DNA from: Epiperipatus broadwayi
Lineage: Eukaryota; Onychophora; Udeonychophora; Euonychophora; Peripatidae
DNA: 64,000 bases
Reading direction: 5' to 3'
Assembly: GCA_028023455.1 (NCBI GenBank)
Contig: JAQFVV010000022.1
Location: forward strand, 10,619,100-10,683,099
Both the position numbers and the translations under genes were made by a program. Each line of letters begins with the position of its first letter. The stretch's first letter is position 1. Below are positions 33,905 to 46,564 of this stretch, one piece after another. The notes under the pieces were generated by a model. The model was given only the letters and a program-made list of their open reading frames with translations, did no database searches and had not been told where the DNA came from.

Positions 33905-34443
33905 GTAATTTTTAATACACCACTCTCACACAAGGTAGGGAATGGTTTCTATCCACTTTTAACACTTTGCAGAGAGATGTAGTCATAAACATATGACCAA
34001 AGACATGTGCAAAAGATCTATGATTCCCAAAGTGCACACTTCGTGTTGAACCAGCACTCATCATTTGGACCAGATCAATCCCTTACACATATCTTTATCA
34101 TTGTTGAGATTGGTGTGAATGACTAATAAAAATTATTAATATATTTTCATCAAGTGATTTGTGTCAAAGTTGCGAGGGCTGTACATTTGATATTTAGCAA
34201 ATAAACTGTAGTCATTTGCTACCTATCTATATATATACTGAACAATGATAAAGATATGTGTAAAAGATTATGGTCTGGGCCAACTGATGAGTGCTGGTCA
34301 GCATGAAATCTGCATCATGAGGATCATAGATCTTTTTCACATATCTTTGGTCGTATGTTTATGATTACATCCCTCTACAAGGTGATAAAAGCAGATAGAA
34401 ATCATTTCCTACCTTATGTGAGAGTGGTGTAGTGAAAATTACA
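33905..34443. mobile_element. Foldback element related to family F
   Basis: Left end TGTAATTTTTAATACACCAC and TCTCACACAAGGTAGG; right end CCTACCTTATGTGAGAGTGG and AAAATTACA. The arms are about 200 bp each, with a ~120-bp centre. The segment GTTGAACCAGCACTCATCA is shared with the family F elements at 26595 and 47717. No clear target duplication. Confidence 0.65.
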
Positions 34444-36272
34444 CTGCAGAAATATTATTCCTTAATTAATCCTGTATCTGATTAAAGAAAGCAGAAAATA
34501 TTTTTATGTGGCTTTTTTTAATATTGAAAAATAAGAATTATGACTGAATGAATACAAATACATTGCAGCTTTATTAAATATGTGAATGGCCGGAGGATTA
34601 ATAGTTATATGAAAATAACTATTACTTACTAGTGAGAGTCAGTTGGTTTTAAAATAATATAGAATTGAGGTCGAACTCTTTGGCCATGATTTTAAAAGAC
34701 TTTTTATTTTGGCTAAGAATAATTGATTGGCTAGAAAAGTTGGTTATGGGTCAACTACTGGAAAAAAAATTTTTTTCACTTGAAAATCTTATGCTTCCGA
34801 AAAAATTTAAAATTATTTCAAATCCTGAATATAGCAGGCAAACACTTTAGACATTATACCACAAGATTCCTATGTCTGTTTTAATAAAATATTTTTACAG
34901 ATAAAAGATGTTTGTATACGATTTTTTTAATATGCATAAAGATTCCCCATGAAAATGACATACAAATAAATATAATATTATGTTTAATAAACAGAAGTTA
35001 GAAGGATTATTGTAAAATTGACTATGTATGTATTAATTATGTAAATAATTATCACTTTAAAGTTATCCCAATCATAAATATATTCTAAAATATATAACCA
35101 GAAGAATAAAGATAAGCATAAATATTTGGAAACTCTCACTTTGTCTGATGCTATTTTTTTTTCATCGTCAACATGGGTTCAGCCACTGTGAGTACAGAAT
35201 GTTTCTTCTACCAAATTATCTTCAGTTTGTCTCTCTGCTGTGAGAATGTTAAGCAAATGTTAGCTCCATGGTGCTTTTTTTAATGACAACTGTCCATATT
35301 AGCATAGGATTTTTCCCATTTATTTGCATTTTGTACAATACCAACAACTAGGATTTGATTTTATTGGCATCTATTCTGTATATATGGACAAACAATTGTA
35401 CCTTCCTTTCTCTAACTTTTTTCAACATGTTTTTCTCTGATTCACTTTTTTATATAATTCTTTGTGGAAATTCTTTTATATCCATTCAATTTTTGAATTG
35501 TCCATTTTTTTAAGTGCCAAGATTATTCTCCATGAAGGTTTTTCTTATCACTTATATTTTACAAACATATAATACATTAATGAAAATGCTTGTTACCAGC
35601 ACATCTAATTTAAGCAAAATTGATTTATATTACTCCAAGTCTGCCATCTGTTATAAATTAAAATAATCAATAGATGCTAAATAGTGTTTATTAAATCTGT
35701 CAATTGCTTTCCTATACATATTCCCAGATTAGTTTTTTGCTTATAGCTTTTATCATGAGGAGTTTTTGATTTGAATCTAATGCACTTGGATTTTTTTAAT
35801 TTAATGTACTTTTCATTCTGAAGCAATTTTTTTTTTTTACTATTTTTGCACTATCAAACTACCAGCCTGAAATTAAAAACATCTTCTGATATCAGTTCAG
35901 TATCTATCTATTTGACAACCTCAGATTTTTGGCACTTTTATCTTTTAGCCAGGATTAATATAAAACCAAAAATACATCATATGGTTACATGTTGTTTTTC
36001 AGGAACAAAATCTATTTATACTATCTATAAATCTATTTATACTATTCCAAGTCTACATCATAAGCTTGATAACTATTTTCTCAACCAGCCACTTGGATGC
36101 TCATAACACCTTATGTTTCTCTGAACAACTAACTATGCAATTATATATGTATTTATTAAATGAAATAATTTCAATAGTCTTAAAAATTTATTGTACCTTG
36201 ATTTAAATAATAATAATATTTAAAAAAATATCCATATAAAGATTTCGTTTTGTCTACAATAAAAAAATCTTA
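34444..36272. other. AT-rich intron with an unnamed dispersed repeat
   Basis: 35850-36010 resembles 395-560 (shared blocks CAGTTCAG, TATCTAT, CTTTTATC, CCAGGATT, TATAAAA), so at least part is repetitive. It may be a decayed transposase on the minus strand. The frames at 34665 and 35846 are unsupported. Confidence 0.5.
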
Positions 36273-36280
36273 ATGTAGAG

Positions 36281-36749
36281 CATGGGTGTCCAACAAGTCT
36301 ATCGTGATCCACCGGTCGACCACAAAGCCACTTTTGGTCGATCGCGAGGCCAATCTGGCAAGCGCTGTTGGGTAACGAGTGAAACAAATTAAGTCAAGAT
36401 TTTTAAATTTATTTTGTTATTTTTGTTTTTGTTCTAATTTTTTTTTTCAATTCTAGATAGATGAAGTCAAATAAGCTGTATCATTATTGAAAATATTTTT
36501 AATCTTGATTTAATGTAGCTAATTTGAATTAATAAATATTGTTAATAATTAATCATGTTGCTTTAATTTCCCGGGACATGAGTTTTTTGGCTCATTAAAT
36601 AATTGTTATTTTTTACTAGGTAGATATATAAAAATAGTATGTATTTCACACCTCCCTCTACTTAGACTACGCCTATGACAACAAGTTGATCACAACACAT
36701 TTTAAAAATAAAAAATAGATATTATGAACACAAAAGTTGGCCACCCCTG
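36281..36749. mobile_element. hAT MITE with perfect 8-bp target duplication
   Basis: 469 bp. Left end CATGGGTGTCCAACA, right end TTGGCCACCCCTG, imperfect terminal inverted repeats of hAT type. ATGTAGAG stands on both sides (36273-36280, 36750-36757), a perfect 8-bp duplication. GC-rich ends contain GGTCGACC and GATCGCGAGG with CpG. No transposase coding, so non-autonomous. Confidence 0.88.
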
Positions 36750-36757
36750 ATGTAGAG

Positions 36758-37390
36758 GATTGTGTTATGTTATAGCTCACAGTTATCATTTAACTGTGAT
36801 TTCTTATTGTCTAATTATTAACTCCAACCTGCTTTCAAATAGAGAACTTTCAGTGCATAACCATATATATATTAAACCATTAAAATCAGTCAACACTTAG
36901 ACAATCCTAATATTAATAACAAGCAACAATCTCAACCTGTTGTCACGGTAACTCTTTAACAATAAAGTTTGAATCCCACCTTTATTTATGGTCAAATATA
37001 TTTATACAGACATTAAAGATTGCATATATATGTATACTATAAACTAGGTTCAAATTTGGGACAGTTTAAGTTTCATTTAAGATTTTTTTATCATATAGCT
37101 ATCATAGCTCATCTGAATACATTATCAACATTGGTTGATAAACAGATATCTTGCGATTTTTAACTGGAGGATAAAACAAATTATGTAAAAGTACTCAAAA
37201 TTTTACCACCCGGAAATAGGCAACGTTGGTGATTAGTCCTCTTTTTTTATACTGTTTTTTTTTTTTTTTTGAGGAGCTGTTCAAGAGATATTTAATTTGC
37301 AGTGGTTTATTTTAGATGCTGTTTTACTTTTAGTTTTTGCCTAAGGACATATGATGTTGTAAATACATGCAAATATATTTTTATTTTTAG
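36758..37390. other. Intron end before robo Ig4, nothing recognised
   Basis: AT-rich, ending in a T-rich tract and the acceptor TTTTTAG at 37390. Confidence 0.7.
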
Positions 37391-37515
37391 CACGGCCATC
37401 GTTTCTTGTAACTCCAAGGGACCAAAGAGTTAGTTTAAATAATGCAATATCATTTGAATGTGTGACGACAGGCAATCCACCTCCAGCTGTTTTTTGGACT
37501 AAAGAGGGCAGTCAG
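37391..37515 (+). CDS. robo: robo exon: first half of Ig domain 4
   Basis: 125-bp exon, phase 1 in and phase 0 out, between TTTTTAG and GTAAGA. It encodes RPSFLVTPRDQRVSL, then the first Ig cysteine (ISFEC), TTGNPPP and the conserved tryptophan (VFWTKEGSQ). Human ROBO1 Ig4 has the same landmarks (VVKPRDQ, EATGNPQP, FWRREGSQ, from memory). The intron in the middle of the domain separates it from the exon with the second cysteine, 1.8 kb downstream. Confidence 0.95.
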
Positions 37516-39326
37516 GTAAGAATCCAAATATAAATATTTGTTTTTATATTCAATGAAATATTTAAATAAATCCTTTAAAAATACATTTTATATTAGTTAA
37601 CGAATATCCACATTGTAAGCATTTTCTATAATACTTTCATATAAGTTTACAGTTATTGTTTTTTTGAAACAACATATTGAAGAAAACTAGGTTTATATTA
37701 CCTGGTTTACAGCATAAAGATTATCTTGCCATAAAAACCCAAAAACTCCCCAGAATGATGAATGTAAAAGAAACATGGTGAAATTATAGTTTCTGCTGAA
37801 AAAGGAATGAGTTTTATATAAGTAAACTTGAAAATGATATTTCAAAAAATATATAACTTTATTTTTTCATGCACAAAATAATTTCAATCCATGTTCTATT
37901 AATATATATATTTTTAGAATGATTGCACCTTGTAATTATGATAAGTTAAGTCTTTTCATTATTTAGCATCTATTGTTATTAGTGGAATTGCAGCCACTTT
38001 TCATTCAGGAATATGTTTAGTGACAAAGAAACTTATTACTATTATTATATATTAAATATACAATCATGCTACATTTATGAAATAATGATTCAACGGCACT
38101 GTTTATCCTTGGACTGTATATTTCTTATGATCTTGCATTGTTTATATTAAAAAATGTCTACCAATTTTATCCTATCTACGCAATTTTTATAATGCTTTAT
38201 CAATTATCTTACAATTTTGACTTCTTCCAATTTAAGTGGAAGAAGAAAGGACACAAAAATAGTTCTGAAAAAAATTGCTAAACAATCAAAACAAAAAGAA
38301 CTATAATTTAGTTTTTTTTATTTAATATTTATTGCATCTTATAATTAATTAATTTTATTCAAAAAATAGTTTTTGTTTAGTACACTATAATATTAATTTT
38401 TTTGAAAAATAAAATTGTGAATCTTACTGTAAATAATAATAAAAAACAACATTCATTTGTAAATAGATATAACTATTAAAAAATATATTAAAATATTTTT
38501 TTTGTAAGACCTAAAAGATATTTATAAATTAATAATTGGGAATAAATCTTTAAAACATTTAAAGATGAATTGTTTACATATTTATAAAATCATACATATT
38601 GCTATTCATTTACTCTACTGGTCTTTAGAGACTTTTTGACTATGATAGAATGATTTTCTGTATATACAAACAGGAATGTTTAGTGCAGTGGGAGAGTGAG
38701 GAACTCTAAAATTCAAGGTTTACTATTGTATCCCCAGTTCTGTCTTTTCCAACATTTGATCTTCTTATGAATTCCTAAGTAATAAATCATTCATTTTTTC
38801 TTTGTATTGTATGGTTTAGTGCCATGATAGATTAGTAGAAAATGGAAAAATTGTCATTTACAACCACATGAGTCACAGTGCATTCAAAATATTTACTAGA
38901 AGAATTATGATCTGATCGAGATTATTTGCTCTAAAAATTAAATCTTGGAAATGTGAAAAAACACAGAAATTTTTTATGTGTAATATTTTGTTTGTTACAA
39001 CATAGTAATTTCCTCAAATGTGTACAAAACAATACAAGTATACAATGTATTAATTAGTAACTGTACATAATATTTAAATGATTACAAAATGTAAAGACTA
39101 ACATCAGCTGGAGAATAATTTATTAGATGGATAATCATTTATTTTATAATTAGATATTTATTCACTATAATAATATTAAACTTTACATATGGTCATTTAA
39201 ACATTCTGTGATGTTTACTAACATTGTACTCATAAATCTGTCTTATCGATTAATAATGTATTGTTAAGTGATAACAACATCATAAAGGGTTATGAATAAT
39301 GCATGTAATATGTATCATTAACATAG
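37516..39326. other. 1.8-kb robo intron
   Basis: Shortest intron of the window. Mostly AT-rich; the only named content is the tRNA-like SINE at 38677-38840. Confidence 0.85.
38677..38840 (+). repeat. tRNA-like SINE (TTTAGTGCAGTG family), copy 3
   Basis: TTTAGTGCAGTGGGAGAG, with A box TAGTGCAGTGG fitting TRGYNNARNGG exactly. Then AAATTCAAGGTTTAC and ATCCCCAGTTCTGTC as at 2669. A second unit start (TTTAGTGCCATGATAG) follows near 38816. It lies between two robo exons. Confidence 0.55.
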
Positions 39327-39486
39327 GTTCTGATGTTTCCTGGACAACCACATGGTCGTTTCTCTGTGTCATCTGATGGAGAACTGAGAATATCAACTGT
39401 AAGAAGAGAAGATGCAGGTTATTACGTCTGTTCTGCCCTAAGTGTTGCTGGGAGTTCGATAGCAAAGGCTTACTTAGAAGTTACAG
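39327..39486 (+). CDS. robo: robo exon: second half of Ig domain 4
   Basis: 160-bp exon, phase 0 in and phase 1 out, between AACATAG and GTAGGT. It encodes [22 protein letters not shown] with the second Ig cysteine, and [15 protein letters not shown]. The human ROBO1 counterpart has SSRFSVSQTGDLTI and VAGSIITKAYLEVT (from memory), so the identification is firm. Confidence 0.95.
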
Positions 39487-40565
39487 GTAGGTTAAATTTC
39501 TAACTACTTTCTTTTCCTTGATTGATATTTAAATAATATTATTTTGTTTGTATTGAAATGGAAACCTCCCAATCTCTTTCCGTTTCACCATCTAACCTAA
39601 TGACCTACTCGTCTGAACTAGTTTCGAACCTATCTTAAATGTAAAAATGTTATATATAAGTCGAGCGGGAAAACTGTTCTAATGGCCACTTGAATGGCAT
39701 CATCCATTTACATACGAAAAACACGCTATAATTAGACAGGTTTGATAAAATTATAGCATAGAAATGCTCATAAATTATTATAAGATGTTTTATAAATTTT
39801 CAGTCAATTCTTAGTTATATTCACTATGATATTTGTATGTGGATGGATAATTTAAACCTTGGAATAATGGCAAAATGATTTATATATATATTTAAGTTTA
39901 AATAAAAAAGATATAATGTGAAACATTTTTCTTTAAAATATATTTAATGGTTTTCTGATTTAATGTTTTACATATATAATTGAAACTAAAGTATTTTCTT
40001 TAAATTTGCTTTTTTTTAAACAAATAATATTGGGAAGGGAAATATGTTAAAAGTTATTTATTTCAGTAAAATAAAAATCCGTTTATAATTAAAAGTGAGA
40101 ATTTTGTGTAAACAAGAAATCAATTAGTGACCATACCGGGTAAATATAAAATCTGTTTACTGATTGATTTTGGTTTCAACAAAAGACTTTATCATTAAAT
40201 CAGAATACCGTTCCTCCTGCTAAGCTTTAACATTCTATAACACCTAAAAAGGAATTTAATTAATGAAACTGAATCAAATTATATAATTTATATATTTTAA
40301 TAATTTTTTTAAGTAAATTAAATATAACACCTCGGAGATGTTATCTGTAGTAAAAATTAGATATTATTTTGTTTAATTAAAAGTCAATTGGTCCCGAGGC
40401 AAACGAAATTCCAAAAAGGTGTTAAGATTTAGTGAAAATGTATAAATAGGCCTTATTTTAAGCGGGAAGAGATACTCCATCTTGCTGTTGAAGAGCTGTT
40501 AATATCAGAAGTTATAAATTGTTTAATTTTACCATGTCTGTTTTGCTGCCGTTCCTGTGATGGAA
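39487..40565. other. Start of the 14.4-kb robo intron
   Basis: No coding sequence. 39550-39660 is of higher complexity (GGTTCGAAAC on the minus strand is B-box-like), but no A box was found. 40330-40560 contains GTATAAATAGGCC and could be a solo-LTR promoter; no partner copy supports it. Confidence 0.5.
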
Positions 40566-41765
40566 TGATATTTTTAAAAAAATTATTAAAGAAATTATTA
40601 AAAATTATAGACCTATGGTCTTTTATCAGTTTTGTATAAAGTTTTTATTAAGATATTACAATTTGTCTACAACAAATTTTGATTTTGACCAACCAAAAGA
40701 ATAAACCGGGATTAAAAGTAGTTTTAACACAGTGGATAGCATCTAAGTATTGAATAAAGTTGCAGAAAGAATTATAGAATATAAGTTGCTATTATGCTTT
40801 GGATTTGTAACTTACGTAAAACCATTTAATTCTATAGGCATTTCTACTGCAATTAAAGTATTGAATCATCGAGATATAGATCCAGGTTATTGTCATAATA
40901 TTTATCTAAATGCAACAGCAATAATTACATTACATAGTGATACTAAGAAGATTAACATTGAGAAGAGTATATGACAGGATGATTCCATATCTTCAAATTT
41001 TTTTGCATCAGTTTTACAAGAAGTATTTTATGAATTAAAGTAGAAAACTAAAGGAGCGAAATAAATGGAGATTATTTATTCAATCTGCGATATTTTATAG
41101 ATGATGTTGTTATTTTTGAAATTAATGCTTCAGAACTTTAGAAAATGTTGCAAAAGTTATCAGCAGAAAATAAGAAAATAGGACTAAAAATAAATGATAC
41201 ACAGACTAAAGTAATGTTCAATGGATTTTCTCAGAAGAAGAATGCAGATTAATAATCGTAAATTAGAAGAAGTTAATTACACATGCCTTGATCAGATTAT
41301 TACTATAGATATGAACATAATGGATGGAATGTGTTTGAAAAGGAAGATTTTTAATAGATGTGTTTTATCAGTTCTTAATAATGGATTTGAGATTTGGATG
41401 CTTAACATGAAACCAATTCAGAGTACACCATGAAATATAGAAAGACTTTGTTAGAAATAACAATAAAAAAACTGAAAATGAAATAATGAGAAAGCAAACA
41501 GACATCACACATCACTGAAAGAATTAAGAAACTAAAATGGAGTTGGGCTGTACATATTGTTAGAAGAAAAGGTAATAATGAACAGTTGAAATATTAAACT
41601 GGATTTCAAGAGATTGTAAAAGAATTAGAAACTAGAGTGGATGTGAGATGGATAGATGAAAGAAAAAATTTGGTGGTGTATTGTGAAGAGAGACTAAAGA
41701 TAAGTAAAACAAAAATAAATTTGGAGAGACTTCATTTTGCAGTGGATCAATAATTGCTGAAAATG
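40566..41765 (+). mobile_element. RTE-type LINE remnant, copy 4
   Basis: Reverse-transcriptase pieces in order: KNYRPMVFYQF, LLLCFGFVTYVKPFNS (FVDYEKAFDS in better copies), then RKLEEVNYTC and RCVLSVLNN. The stretch encoding DGNIxDE through the SAFARNN region is partly deleted near 41320. Broken by stops, about 1.2 kb. Confidence 0.75.
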
Positions 41766-42385
41766 ATTTACTTATATATGTGTCTGTGCACATATGCATA
41801 TGAGTATATCTATAAGGAAAGCTGATATCTGATTTAAAAATATATAGAATAGGTTTTTTGATGTGAAAAATCTGTCAAATATTCATATTTATTTTTTTGC
41901 CTATATAAATATGTAGATCCAGTAATCTTTATATTTTTGGAAAAAATTGTTAAATATATTTAAAATACAGCTAAAAAAGATGACTTAATAATATTACAGG
42001 AAAGCATTCTGGAATTTAAAAATCTTTAATTAAGGTAGTCAATTAAGATAGGGAAAGATAATATTAACAACTATTATTAGTATTTGAATTTAATTTCAAT
42101 GTTCATATTGTTAATTTTTATTTAAATCTTTTAATTAACAATTAAATTTTAAATAATTAAATGTTTATATTGTTAATTTATAATAAAATTATTATTAATA
42201 ATATGCTGATGCATTGCGATGAAACTTTTCTATATAACAATTTATGTAGGCTTAGCGCTTTCAGAATTTGTTACTCCATAATTATAGCCTCTTTAGATTA
42301 CCAACATCGTTTTATGCAAATGTATGCAAAACTATTTTTTATATTATCCATTTTCTGGAAATGGCAAAACAAGTATTTTTTCTAT
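41766..42385. other. AT-rich intron, nothing recognised
   Basis: Short repeated AT motifs (TTTAATTAACAATTAAATTTT) but no element could be named. Confidence 0.6.
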
Positions 42386-43175
42386 TTATTGAGTTGATGT
42401 CACTGGTAATAAAACAAGCTTCCTTGATTTTTCTCTTGATGTCATTTCTCTCTGTGCATAATATATCAGCCTTGGAGGATTCAACTCTGTGGTTGAGCTC
42501 TTGCTGATAGTCAGCAAAAATGGAACTATCTTTTTTTTTGGTTATTGTTCGTGTATTTGTGTTGAGCTAATCTATTGCCAATTGTGGTACGAGTCTCACC
42601 ATAATAAACAGCACCATACCCCGTCTGAGGGCACACAATTCTATAAACTACCTGGGGGTTGCTTCAATGTTTCTTTTATCTTTAGTATTATTAATGAGTC
42701 TATTGGTGTTTGGAAGAGTTCTAAATCCTAGTTTGAATTCTTTATGTAAAGTTTTATTAAAGTTTTTTGCTACTGCAAGTATATATGGTACAATCAGATA
42801 TTGTCTGTCTTCTTTTTTATTTTGCTGAAGTCTTTTATGAAAGCCTTCAATCCTATTGGCTATTGGTCTGTAATTAAAACCCATGCTTATTAAATCTCTG
42901 ATGTATCTGGCGATATTTTTCTTATCCAACTCTAATTTGTATAGATGGTGATTACGAAATAAGAAGGCAGATGGCCCTGCAAGTTTGTGTGATTTGAGGG
43001 ATTTTGAGAGTGGATGGAGGTAGCCTCTAATGCACAAGGGCTTGATTATCATGCAATAATTAAGTGCAGCATTATCTCTGTTAATTTTTAAATCAAGGTA
43101 CTTAACTGACTTTTGCTCATCCTCATATATAATGGGCTCCCATATAATATACAGTTTATGCAACATACAAATCAT
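42386..43175 (-). pseudogene. Penelope-like element: RT end and GIY-YIG endonuclease
   Basis: Minus strand. 43175-42648 is open for 175 codons: VKYLDLKINRDNAALN, IRGYLHPLSKSLKSHK, GFNYRPIANRIEGFHKRL, the thumb and linker of a Penelope-like reverse transcriptase. A frame change near 42655 leads into VVYRIVCPQTGYGAVYYGET and NRLAQHKYTNN, a GIY-YIG nuclease with its Y...YYG, Arg and His residues. The tail LCTERNDIKRKIKEACFI follows, then decay. A less AT-rich lineage than the 23-27 kb pair. A related tail is at 63725-63905. Confidence 0.85.
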
Positions 43176-43626
43176 TAAAGAGCATGCTTTTCATCAATAA
43201 ATTAATATTTAAACAGGGATCCCAATTGCATACTAGACACATGTATGTGAACAAAGTGATTTAGAGTTTTTTTCTATTGATTATTGTATCAGACATATTG
43301 TCATAATTTTTAAAGCTTAGTTATCCATTTAATCCTCGACATCCTTAAAATAATAAAATGTTTAAAATTAAACACGTGTCTATCTCAATATCTTCTTAGG
43401 TACATCTGTATTTTCAAAAATCAAATTAGCTTGAATTTTGTTTATATAGTGTAAGGTTTATACTATTGATGGAATAAGGGTGGCAGTATGTCATACTCCT
43501 TGTAATCTAAACATAAGTATTTTTTTTCTCCTATTTTTTTTTATACAAATATTATAATATTTATTTTAAATATTGCTTACAATACTAAAAATTAAATTTA
43601 TTTATTGTATTAATTAGTCATTTATT
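43176..43626. other. AT-rich intron, nothing recognised
   Basis: Spacer between a Penelope-like fragment and a hAT transposon. Confidence 0.6.
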
Positions 43627-43634
43627 GTCTAAAA

Positions 43635-45106
43635 CAAGAGTTCCCAAAGTTCTCGATATCGAACCCCTAGGGTCGATTTGAACTTTCTAGGAGTCAATAG
43701 TTTCAATAAAAAAATTTGGGGGTCAATGACAGTAAAAATAGATACCCTTTCTACTGCTATTTGTTTGTTACTTCAAAATGTCTATGATTCCAATAGGTTC
43801 CTAATTAACAATTAAAATAATTCCAAAAAACATTTTTTTGATAAAAACACATTACATATTAAACTTGGGAATAAAAAGGTAAAATGTGTCATTAAACTAG
43901 TCATACATAAGAATGCATGAAAATATATGTAGCACAAACATGTCTGTGCAATGTCTTATCAAACGTATCAAAGCAAGTGCGGACATAAAAAACTGTTGTA
44001 TGCTTGTGGTGGGACGAGAAGATATTCAATATTAGCAGAATCTATCAGTCTTGCTTTAATAAAACACTATAAATTGGTTTGTTTGACATGACGTGTTCTT
44101 ATTTGTGATTTAAATATAATTATTGATTGAGGAGCAGTATTACGAATTAGGACAGTTTATTTATTAGAGTTTGAACAAAAATCTTCTGTTTCAAGCAAAT
44201 ACATACTTTATTGTTTTTTTTAATCAAAGGGGCTTGCGAAATTGTTTGTTAATTAAAGTTTTTATTTCTTACGATGATGATCTGAACCAAAAAAAATACA
44301 GTCTGTACAGCTTGGACTATTTGAAGCTAGGATTTGTCCCATCATTATTAAACTAATATTTAAATGAGGATTTCAAGGTTCAATTCAAACAGGGTTATCA
44401 AAAGTTTTGGCTGCAACAAGATATTTCACTTCTATATCCGGCTCTGTACACTGTTGTACAAAAGTATTTTCTGGCATTTCCATCGTTGTATCTGATAGAG
44501 AGAGGCTTCAGTATAGTTTTGAACCTGCTTCAGAACAGACATCTATTACATATCACTGAAGGTGGAGATTTGAAATTGCAACTCACTAATTTAAAACTGG
44601 ACATAGATAAATTGTTGACAGATCACCAAGTGCACCCATCTTATTAAATTCAGTTTACCAAGCCAATTTATTTGGTATTCTTATTTTTATAATTCTGATT
44701 AAAACCTTTCGTTGTTGTGATTTTGTTGATATTTAATTCTGTCTGAATATGTTGATTTTTTCACTTCATTTTTACGTTTAATAAAATGAATTTAATATCT
44801 GTATTTATTTTAATTAAATGGCAAAAATTAAAAGAAACTCTTCTCACGTATTTTTTTTTTTTTTTACTTTAATTTTCATTAGTGCAGATTTTTATATTAA
44901 TTGTTGCACAAGATAATGTCATATATCTAGACCTGTTATCTTTTTCAGTCATTAATTACAAGTGATTAAAATGAAAAGTTTGATGTGTACTGAAATATTT
45001 AATATCGAGTGCTGTATAAATTTACTAATATGAGTAAGCAAAATAAGTGGCTAGGGGACAGACGATTTTAAAAGTTTTTGGTAAAAGGTCTGTGACCGAA
45101 TTCTTG
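43635..45106 (+). mobile_element. hAT DNA transposon, internally deleted
   Basis: 1.47 kb. Left end CAAGAGTTCCCAAAG, right end GACCGAATTCTTG (first bases CAAGANTTC match after inversion). GTCTAAAA (43627-43634) and ATCTAAAA (45107-45114) flank it, an 8-bp duplication with one change. It carries a shortened transposase remnant (44171-44647). The family resembles the ZBED5/FAM200-type hAT transposases by its C-terminal sequence. Confidence 0.85.
44171..44647 (+). pseudogene. hAT transposase remnant: N-terminal piece joined to dimerisation domain
   Basis: One reading frame with a single in-frame TAA at 44354-44356. The upstream part ends DYLKLGFVPS, which resembles the start of ZBED5-like transposases before the BED zinc finger. 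The downstream part has QGYQKFWLQQ, LYPALYTVVQKYF, FPSLYLIERGFS and DLKLQLTNLKLDID, the C-terminal hAT dimerisation region up to its stop at 44645. The whole catalytic middle is missing, so this is a deletion derivative. Confidence 0.8.
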
Positions 45107-45114
45107 ATCTAAAA

Positions 45115-46564
45115 GAAAACAAACAAAATGATTCTAGCTAGTAGCTATATAAGTTTATTCTAAACAAAGGTAATTTTATTTCTCCATTTGTTGCAATCTG
45201 TAGTTATATTTTTTATACAAATAAAAGTCAAATGCATTTTTTATAAAAACAAATGGTAAGAAAGCAATCAAATGTTTCCAGTTAGAAGCTATTTTTATTT
45301 TTTGAATATGAAATGCTTAACAATGTAAATATTTATGTTAAGAAGATATTTCATCAACTTATTGTATGTAATTAAAAAGTGATTTAAGAGAATTTGTGCA
45401 ATACTTGCATATATCTTTGAAAAGATTCTGTTTTGTTTATTTATCTTTCTTTTATATAAGGTTAATGGATATAAATAAGATAATAAACCCATATGAGTGT
45501 GATTTTTGTTCTTTAAATTTTTTTATTGTTTTTAATTTATTATTAAAATATTTTAAACTTCTATAGTATTAGTTATATTCATCTTTCAATCTATTTTCAA
45601 CCTAGTTATATAACATTCATTATACTTATATATGTGATTGTGGGTCATCTAATGAAAGAATTTCAAAGTGCTTCAAATTGTGCTAATTCATGGGTGATGC
45701 CAGAGGGTGCAGAAGTGTCCTTACTCCCAACAGAAATAAAGCTGATTGTACCAGACAACATTTTTATGGTCAGTCAAAGAGAAATAATTAACTGTGATTA
45801 TTGCTATGGAAAATATAACCATTTTGTTAATATTACTTTATTGAGATTCTATTTTAAGGAATCAAAGTCCTATAAATCAATGTTGATAGGTAGTTTTAGC
45901 AATGACCCAACTATTGATTAATGTTGTGATGATTGAATGAAATTTTTTTATGATCCTGAAGCAAGAATATCCTCAACTTGATACCATATGTTAAATATTG
46001 TTACACTAACATGTGATGTCATAAACCATTATTCAAAGTATTTAGTATCCATCCATTATAATATATATGTAAATAATTAATTAAGCACCACATAAATGTG
46101 TGACAATATTTGATGAAATAATCGACCAATTTCGGATGGATATAAATTTCTATCATAACCTTTATCAGCAGCAGCCTGCAAACCATTTCATACCTCATCA
46201 AGCATATCAAATTGAATGTTATGGTATTTAAATAGAAGTTGAATTTTTACATTTGACAGGATATCAACTCATTTCCAGGCAGCTAGTGACATTAGTTATA
46301 ACTGCAACATATGCCAGCAGAGATTAGTTGATTGATTTTGCATCAAAAATTACGATGTGAAAAATCATTAAAAAAAATATTTATAGCTGGTCTAAGTTAT
46401 TATATTTCATGGAACAAATCTCCATTCATTAGGTGAGATAGCTGTTTAAACACAAGAATATTTTCATTAAATATGACAGCCTGACTTTCTATACAAATAT
46501 TGTGATTACATATTAGTGAATTTTAAAGCTTACATGTATTCACAATCATAATATCATTTTTAAC
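45115..46564. other. AT-rich intron, nothing recognised
   Basis: A 95-codon frame at 45634-45921 has ordinary residue composition but no recognisable motif and no splice or repeat context to support it. Nothing else was seen. Confidence 0.55.

Noticed and set aside
39280-39465. Minus-strand frame over robo exon 3
   Set aside because: Shadow of the Ig4 exon on the other strand.
39622-39640. Minus-strand tRNA-like B box (GGTTCGAAAC) as a SINE
   Set aside because: No A box at the right distance and no second copy in the window.
40330-40560. Solo LTR with TATAAATAGG promoter
   Set aside because: No second copy, no defined ends and no target duplication were found.
45634-45921. 95-codon frame as a gene or exon
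   Set aside because: No recognisable domain, no supporting splice or repeat context, and ordinary chance length for this much sequence.
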